64,000 bases of DNA from Ophioderma brevispina (taxonomy: Eukaryota > Echinodermata > Ophiuroidea > Amphilepidida > Ophiodermatidae), in NCBI GenBank assembly GCA_023653785.1, contig JAMKCH010019834.1, positions 62,001 through 126,000 on the forward strand. Direction: 5' to 3'. The first letter of the stretch is position 1; every line of letters begins with the position of its first letter. The notes under the pieces were generated by a model, which was not told the origin of the DNA, did no database searches, and was given only the letters and a program-made list of their open reading frames with translations. Both the position numbers and the translations under genes were made by a program. Positions 57,479-64,000 of the stretch are shown here, one piece after another.

Positions 57479-59290
57479 TTTCGCGCTGAAAAGTATTATT
57501 TTTCAAACGGTATTTTTTTGTAATTGTGTAACTTTGGAACGTGCTTCTTATTGTGAAAAAAAATACAAATCAGCCACCTTAATTAGTAAAATAGGTATAG
57601 GAGTGTTGTGAGATCAGTGTGCGGATGGGAGTCGGACATGGTGCCTGAGTGATGAAAATGAGAGGGGATTTTGGAAGGGCACAGGAGAGCGAGAGCAATG
57701 GTGCGAGCAATGTGTGGTGTGAAATGATGGCTAGGAAGAAGACTGAGGATTGATGCAGATGCTGGGTTTGGAAGAGGCGGCTGGCTGACCGACTGGCGAA
57801 GGCGAATGGTGTAAGATGGTATGGGCACGTGCTGTTGAGGAGGATGAGGAGCATTTTAAAAGGGCTTGAGTTTGAGGTTGGGTGGTTGAGGAAAGAGGGG
57901 GCCGACCAAACCAAAGGGACATGGAGGAGGAAGAAAGTGGAGGAGAGGAGTAGGAGGGTTCGGGTGATGAGGGGGAGATGCATTGAATGGGACGAAGGGA
58001 AGGAGTAGTAAGGGCGATTGCTACGAATGTGAGGTGAATCGGCCACCCCCGGTTGCGGGGAACAAAACGGATTAAAATTTGGTTTACTACTACTAACATA
58101 ATAAAAGGGCCTTCGCCTCCTCCTTTATCCACTAACATAAGTGCAAATGTATGTGATTTTATGATACTATTATACGCAAATACTTATTAGAATTAATGTT
58201 TTCTTTAGCCAGTTATATGCTGACATATAATTTGATACGGAATTCATTTCCCAGTACAAATGAGTGGGAAAATCCATGGTTTGGAAAAAGGAACCACGAA
58301 AAATACAGAACTGTATCAAAGGCCCAATTTATTACTATATTTATCCCCACACAAAAGAAAATACATAGGCTATTAGATTTGATTTAGCAGAGCGTTCCCT
58401 GTCGAGTCAGCTCATTTACTTCCCATAGTATCTAATTGGATCCAACATGCACCACACACAATGATACAAAATTATGTCTAGCCAATATTCCAAATACCTC
58501 TTAAATTATGGATCCCCATAACCTATACCTCGGGGTTAGCCACTATGGTAATTCCCGATGAACTACCCCGGACATTATCATTACACCTGTCCCACACCAC
58601 ACTTTGAAGTAATCTACACCTAAGGACCATAAATTTGAAAACAGACTAAACAGTTAAATAAACCACAAGATACTTAGGGTGAAATATACCCATATTCCAA
58701 AATACTGCTCTTACCATTTTGGAGGAAATATCAAAATATATAAGTTCTCAATTCTTGTAAACATAGTTGATATAAACTCAAATGTCATAAAAATTGTCTG
58801 AAAATCTCAAATAATACAAATGACCACGCCACAAAATAATCTCCCTTGCAGTACTAGTGACTATCTAACATTCTACGTAAAGGGAGAGGTGGGTGGGGAA
58901 AATTTTCGATTACTACCACCACACAACCTGAGCCGATGAGCGACAGAGAGCTTATGACTCAATTTGACCATTACAAATCCTAAAGCCTCTTGACCTATAA
59001 TTACTATAGACACCTCTCATTGGTCCCAGTTTGCCGTTGCTATGGACGCACAACGCAACCTGTGAAGACTATAGAAGAAGGGATGCTCCAACCAACAACC
59101 AGGTTCAATGGATTGGTCCATTTCTTTTGAAGGGGATAAATCGGGTACCTCAGACAAGCTTTGTAAACCACATTAATTAATTAATTGGGTCTATTCTCCA
59201 GTCACAAAAAGCCATTAACATGTTTTAGTGCATCATGGTGATGAAAATGTCCGCTTTTCGGCCGGCATGTGGAAAGCATTGTTTTAGCCC
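57479..59290 (+). repeat. Dispersed repeat R1, copy 2, with two insertions
   Basis: Pieces 57479-57600, 58093-58335 and 59165-59290 match 1572-2100 in order. Between them lie a LINE fragment (about 57600-58090) and an unidentified 830-bp stretch. Confidence 0.7.
57600..58090 (+). mobile_element. LINE 3' fragment, end of a reverse transcriptase frame
   Basis: Plus strand from about 57776: RLADRLAKANGVRWYGHVL, then KGLEFEVG, then a K/R/G-rich stretch ending in WRRKKVEERSRRVRV and a stop near 58008. RWYGHVLRR and GRPK-TW-like wording are typical of the C-terminus of several non-LTR retrotransposon clades. TTACTACTACTAA at the end looks like the 3' tail. It is truncated at 5', decayed, and inserted in repeat R1. 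The 155-residue open frame on the other strand is its shadow. Confidence 0.7.
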
Positions 59291-59637
59291 TTAATTTCTA
59301 AATTATCAATGTTGCTGAATTTTTCTTTCACTATTATTAATGTCTTAGAGTACTCTTGATATGTGCGGAGGTTTATTTAATAAATTATTCCTTTGGAAAA
59401 TGTGTTTTGGCGTCTATGCTCCATGCGCTTACCCCACCCCTCATCCACTAACTTGTGTAAAAAGAGCCTATCCACATAAGTGTTAATTATATATTGTTAC
59501 ATGCATATGCCACTCTGTTTTTTTTTTTTCAAATTGTGCACTGTTTTGTAGTGGAGATATTTCAAAATTAATCGTAACATATATATTTCTTGATTTATAC
59601 ATCCGGTAATAATACATTTGGAATATTCATTTTGCAG

Positions 59638-59850
59638 TAATGGTGACAAATGATATTGATACATTAGAAGGGTCAGATTATACATCCAAAGATGGCGACG
59701 TCGTAACCATTGCTGGATATGCCACGGAGAATATTGTAATTGATATCACTGACGACACAACTGTTGAAACGAATGAAATGTTTGATGTTACATTCACTGG
59801 ATCCACTGGAACTATCACAACCTCTACAGTGACGATAACTGATAACGAAC
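59638..59850 (+). CDS. Calx-beta B exon, TND type, slot III-14
   Basis: 213 nt, MVTNDIDTLEGSDYTSKDG, DVVTIAGYATENIVIDITDD, TTVETNEMFDVTFTG, STGTITTSTVTITDNE, ending in C before GTAATA. DNER replaces DNDG, as in the dead slot I-14. Acceptor TTGCAG. Confidence 0.92.
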
Positions 59851-60056
59851 GTAATACGATTTTTAAATTGCACAAATTCATATAAATGCGTACACGATCT
59901 GTTAAATGACAACTTCGACATAAGGAGGCAATGTATACTTCGTAAAACTATTACAAAAATAAACAATTACTATAAGAGTGTGTTTAATAATCATTTCAAT
60001 GCTATTGTACCGTTGGCACGCATAACGTATGTTTCGGATTTTGTTGTACTTTCCAG

Positions 60057-60155
60057 CACAAATTGATTTCCTTAGCAATACCATTACATTCAACGAAGGA
60101 GATGGCACTGTGACCATATCCTTAACTAACTCTGGTCCGACTACAGGCACTGTCA
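60057..60155 (+). CDS. Calx-beta A exon, Q type, slot III-15
   Basis: 99 nt, QIDFLSNTITFNEGDG, TVTISLTNSGPTTGTV, acceptor TTCCAG, donor GTAAGT. The junction codon with the preceding exon is CCA (Pro). Confidence 0.92.
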
Positions 60156-60478
60156 GTAAGTATTCCTACACTCCTTTCCCGTGTGTGTTTTGCTTAAGTA
60201 TTAAGGTCAATATTGATAAATGACCGCACTGCCACCAGCGGTCACATGACCACGGAATAAACATCAATCGGCACTGAAGACTGGTGGATGCCAGTCGCAG
60301 GCTATCAACCTTCAACCAAAACAAGTCGTGAGACGTAAGTTAATGTTACTTCTCTATAATTGATAAATGAAGGTTTTGGATAAAGGGATTAGAAAATAAA
60401 CCTGCCTACAAACCATGATGTAGGCAATAAAAGAAATTATTTTTGTTTAATTATATATTCATCTTTTACCAATTTTAG
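60156..60478. other. Intron, nothing recognised
   Basis: 320 nt, unique sequence. Confidence 0.6.
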
Positions 60479-60694
60479 CTTTGCAAACGGATGATATAAC
60501 AACTACTGAAGGTTCAGACTATACAAGCTTAGATGGCACTACAATCACTTTGCCCAGTGGAGAAACAGAGACCTTTTCTTTCGATATCCTTGAAGATGGT
60601 GACTCCGAAGGATTTGAATCTCTAACCATTACTTTGACAGGAGACGTCGGAACACCAAACCCGTCCGCCACCATTGCGCTTGCTGATAATGAGG
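60479..60694 (+). CDS. Calx-beta B exon, LQT type, slot III-16
   Basis: 216 nt, LQTDDITTTEGSDYTSLDG, TTITLPSGETETFSFDILED, GDSEGFESLTITLTG, DVGTPNPSATIALADNEG. Nearly the same as 24183. Acceptor TTTTAG, donor GTAAGC. Confidence 0.93.
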
Positions 60695-61691
60695 GTAAGC
60701 GTCATACCTCAAACAGTGGGTGTAAATTCTATTGTTGGGTATTGGTTTATCAATTTTACCATGCTTCAACATACTGTTGCTTGGATTTTTTTTCATAGTT
60801 ATAAACTCTACATACTTGCTTATAAAAATGTATGGATACTTCTAATCATTTAATGCCACTTTCATATATTGGTCTACATTTAGAAATATCTTTTACCAAA
60901 CTTGACAGCCTCGTCAATATTTCATAAGTGATATATTTTTTTAATTTATAGCAACTGATTGTAGATTTATCATTTTATGTGCACAGGTGAAATTACTTTT
61001 CCTGTCATATATTAATGTTAGTTTTTTACAATGTATTAACCCTTGACTTTACTACAAAGCTATTTTTACAACGTTTGCCAAGGGGGTGGTTACTACACCC
61101 CAGAATAAGCAACGCTTTACATGGATTGCTATGGACTTTCCATTGTATACCAAAATTGTGAACCAACATAAGTATGATGTGGCAATGTCATAATGCCCGC
61201 GTGGCAGTAAATATCATCCTTTTCTCATAGACGCACATTGTCAAATGAAAAAAATAATTTTTGCACCAAAAAGTTAGGAATGTCGGACATTCGCCCCGTT
61301 TCCAGTAACAAAATTAGGCAAATAACTAGTTTTATATACACAAAGAGTTGTAGTCCTATATTATGCAGAAACGTACTGCATAATAATACTGGGGTGGTAA
61401 CCACCACCCACATCGAATTTTACGGCATACCGACACCATAACCGATACCTACATATTTTTTTCGCTGAACTGATTGGAAATGATGATCCAACTACAATTA
61501 ACGTTTTAGCGCACCAAATGGAAGAGCAGTAGGGTTAAAACCACACCCTTTGGTAAGGCGAGGGTACGAAGAACAGTAGGGTTAAAACCACACCCTTTGG
61601 TAAGATGAGGGTTGATTATTAAAACAAGGTGATCATGGGTGAACAGATTCTCTAATCTTTATATCGTGTGTTATATTTTGTCTTTATTCAG
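60695..61691. other. Intron with piggyBac-like MITE
   Basis: The MITE at 61040-61611 is listed separately; the rest is AT-rich. Confidence 0.7.
61040..61611. mobile_element. piggyBac-like MITE, diverged copy
   Basis: TTAA at 61036-61039, then CCCTTGACTTTACTAC. The right end repeats CCCTTTGGTAAGGCGAGGG and CCCTTTGGTAAGATGAGGG before TTGA. It keeps the GGGGTGGTAACCACCACCC core. The last 50 bp are duplicated, and the right TTAA has become TTGA. Confidence 0.7.
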
Positions 61692-61796
61692 CTTCACCAC
61701 TAATTGAATTTACCAGTGATTCGGCTGTTGTTAGCGAAGTAGACGGTGTAGTTACCCTTTCGCTGACTAATTCTGGAACACAAAGTGGTACTGTTA
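61692..61796 (+). CDS. Calx-beta A exon, 105-nt type, slot III-17
   Basis: 105 nt, ASPLIEFTSDSAVVSEVDG, VVTLSLTNSGTQSGTV, acceptor TTCAG, donor GTAAGT. It has IEF where the two partners have IGF. Confidence 0.92.
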
Positions 61797-62157
61797 GTAA
61801 GTATTAGTTCCTGCTTCGCTAAGTTCGTAGTCGATTTGCCCATGCTTTTTTCTACAGATGTTTTCAATAATAATAACAGAGTCACGCGATAATTGTGGAA
61901 CTTTTCTGCATCGCAAGGAATATAGCATTTAAAAACATAAATGTAGTTATAAATAGTCGCATTTAGAGGACACATTAAGGCCTTAGTCAAATACCTTGTC
62001 ATTTCTAGTGTAGTGTCATATCATAACCAGTATTGAAAGTTAACTTTACAATTCTTTCCGAGTTTTCGCATGGCCCTTTTAGCTCTGCTAGTGGCAGTTC
62101 ATACTACCGAACGTTTATAAAATAATCATCACTTCCGAGAAAAAGAGAAAGGGATGC

Positions 62158-62244
<87 letters not shown>

Positions 62245-62752
62245 GATATTGAATGAAAGAGGCCTATGGGTAAAGACCTTACGTAGGATACGTCCTGCTC
62301 ATTCCCGCGATTTGCAATTCTGGCATTTGCAGACGACCTAATTCCATTCCGTCAACAACCCGAAATTACTCAAATTAGATACTGCATTGCAGACTGCAAA
62401 CGGCAAGCAGATTTTGGCTATTTGGTAAAAGCGGTCCCATGTTCCCATACACGACCTAAGTTATAATAAATTGTGTTAAGTAACACTTCAAACTACCTTG
62501 TTCGTGCATATTTGTTACAGCTATTCATACAATCTTGAAATGAGAAATTATTGCTTTACCCAAACCATTCTCCCGAGTGCTGGTCTGCAAAATATACGCC
62601 CTATGGTTTGACGGTTGTAGTTGCTACACTTTAAAAGGAGGTTACGAAGTTGTCTAGGGAAATAACAAAGTCAATGGCATTCAGATTGTTCCTATTTTCC
62701 AGTTTTAAAAACTAATAAATAAAACGTTTACTAATTTTTTTATCCAATGAAG
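61797..62752. other. Intron with GA microsatellite
   Basis: GA tract at 62161-62242; nothing else recognised. Confidence 0.7.
62161..62242. repeat. GA microsatellite
   Basis: About 40 GA units with two breaks. Confidence 0.97.
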
Positions 62753-62968
62753 CTCTGGAAACGATTGATATAACAACAAGTGAAGGTACCGATTATGCCA
62801 GCAAAGACGGAGAGACTGTTACCCTAGCGCCAGGCGAGACTGCTGATGTATCTGTGAACATTATGCATGATGGGGAGGCAGAGACAAGTGAGGAATTTTC
62901 TCTGAAAATATCTGGCACGGGTCTGGGTGCTATCAGTGAAGCAACGATTACTATAGCCGATAGTGATG
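62753..62968 (+). CDS. Calx-beta B exon, SGTGLG type, slot III-18
   Basis: 216 nt, ALETIDITTSEGTDYASKDG, ETVTLAPGETADVSVNIMHD, GEAETSEEFSLKISGTGLG, EATITIADSDG. Acceptor GAAG, donor GTAAGT. It closes block III. The gene continues beyond, because a good donor follows and no stop does. Confidence 0.92.
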
Positions 62969-63040
62969 GTAAGTGAAAGTCTGTGGTAGATTTACTTTCA
63001 ACACTTACGTGCGCTGGCCATCTCCAGGGAAAGATTTATA

Positions 63041-63236
63041 TAATATTGAATGGCTTTGAGAATGATACAAGAATATATTGCACTCGCTAGAAAAATCTTG
63101 TATGAGTCGAAGACGAGTACAATATGATACAAGAATATATTGCACTCGCTAGAAAAATCTTGTACGAGTCGAAGACGGAGTTGAAGAACGAGTGCAATAT
63201 ATTCTTGTATCATACGAAAAAAGGCATTCAATATTA
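63041..63236. mobile_element. Fold-back element with internal duplication
   Basis: Ends TAATATTGAATG and CATTCAATATTA. A second arm pair, GATACAAGAATATATTGCAC and its complement, lies inside. The unit from ACAAGAATATATTGCACTCG to GAGTCGAAGACG occurs twice on the left side. No coding content. Confidence 0.85.
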
Positions 63237-63348
63237 TTATTATTATTTAAATATCAGGCTGACTCAAAAACTAAACCTTGCGTTGACAGTGTTGTAGTCA
63301 AACTGGCGAAAGATACAGTGTTCAAATAATGGCGTTCTCGCTAAAATT

Positions 63349-63394
63349 CCCGGATGCGATACAATATTAAAAAGAATGTTGTATTGCATCCGGG
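63349..63394. repeat. Imperfect hairpin
   Basis: CCCGGATGCGATACAAT and GTTGTATTGCATCCGGG pair at 15 of 17 positions around a 12-nt loop. Confidence 0.8.
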
Positions 63395-64000
63395 GACTTT
63401 TACCAAAACTGTACAATACAAAGATTTCTTTGCACCACTCGGAAGCCTGATATATATATAATAATATACAAATATTTAATGATCTTATTCGGGAACATAC
63501 GTTGGGAAATACAAGTAAGAGTCTGTGCACTCTCATGCATAACGTCAACAGTCGTAGCTAGTCGTATTGACCACAGCGAAAGAACCGATAAAAGAACTGA
63601 TAACACGGGTATCGAGGCTAGAGGGAAAATAGGCGTCTATTTCCCTGTGATCTCTCCTTCGCTCTCTTTCTCGCAAATAGTTAAACTATTTGTGGTCATG
63701 TGACGCCACTTTTGAACCAATCAATGAACATGAATATATTCATGAGGGATATTAATATAAATATATCCTTGGTCTACCTGGAAAACTATGTAGTTAAAAA
63801 ATTTAATTAGTTGTCGATTAGGTTACGCATTGATGGCAAATATATATTTACTGATATCACTATATCTTACGCTAGAGGGGAAATTTCTATTCAAAAACAT
63901 AGAGTGTGACGTTAGGCGAAATTTTTTTAAGAAAGGATCATTATAGACTAATGAAATTATTAAATTTTCGCCCTATGGTTACCACTCAGGAAAAATATAG

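Larger units (their letters stand above)
57194..59637. other. Intron of nested repeats
   Basis: M2 copy 2 (57332-57456), repeat R1 copy 2 in pieces, and a LINE 3' fragment. From 58338 to 59165 there is about 830 bp, absent from R1 copy 1, in which I recognise nothing. Confidence 0.7.
62969..64000. other. Start of next intron, fold-back elements
   Basis: Fold-back element 63041-63236 and hairpin 63349-63394; no further exon before the window ends. Confidence 0.7.

Noticed and set aside
57579..58138. Three overlapping minus-strand open frames, up to 155 residues, S/P/H-rich
   Set aside because: They are the reverse reading of a purine-rich LINE 3' fragment whose plus strand shows reverse-transcriptase wording.
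59673..59966. Minus-strand open frames opposite B exons (also 33977-34192, 47828-48025, 44635-45051)
   Set aside because: Codon pattern of B exons leaves the complement open; the plus strand has the domain and splice sites.

Overview
The window is eukaryotic and looks like the inside of one very large, intron-rich animal gene. The DNA is AT-rich and full of mobile-element debris. Its coding matter is a long series of short plus-strand exons, nearly all 99 or 213 nt, with GT-AG introns. No first exon, last exon, promoter or poly(A) site of this gene is visible, so both ends lie outside. The organism cannot be named from sequence alone. The density of tRNA-derived SINEs, small inverted-repeat elements and an L2/CR1-like LINE would fit a marine invertebrate.

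The exons encode Calx-beta domains, the calcium-binding beta-sandwich family known from Na/Ca exchangers, integrin beta-4, FREM/FRAS proteins and the giant receptor ADGRV1. Each domain is split over two exons. An 'A' exon (99-105 nt) carries the first strands with an EGDG-type motif. A 'B' exon (usually 213-216 nt) carries the EGTDY, KDG, TDD and DND(G) motifs. Every intact intron is phase 1, so every intact exon length is a multiple of three and any exon can be gained, lost or skipped without changing frame. I place 34 open exons (33 complete plus a partial one at base 1), one frameshifted exon and eleven decayed exons.

There is a second level of order. The exons fall into three blocks, each ending with the same diagnostic series: a TND-type B, an A opening with HIDF/QIDF, a B of LQT-D-IT type, a 105-nt A, and a B ending SGTGLG. 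Block I (983-31301) and block III (40213-62968) match slot by slot over 18 exons, or nine domains. Block II (33496-39104) has ten exons, or five domains, all open. Ten of the 18 slots of block I are decayed, while block III has two dead exons, one frameshifted exon and one extra duplicated B exon.

Layout: 1-34 end of an upstream block; 983-31301 block I, swollen by repeats and by an L2/CR1-like LINE on the minus strand (about 15.77-18.8 kb); 33496-39104 compact block II; 40213-62968 block III; 62969-64000 intron with fold-back elements. The introns hold piggyBac-like TTAA-flanked MITEs, other MITEs, at least three SINE families, minisatellites and microsatellites. All the genes here are in effect one: the exons would be joined into a long, probably extracellular, calcium-binding rod.
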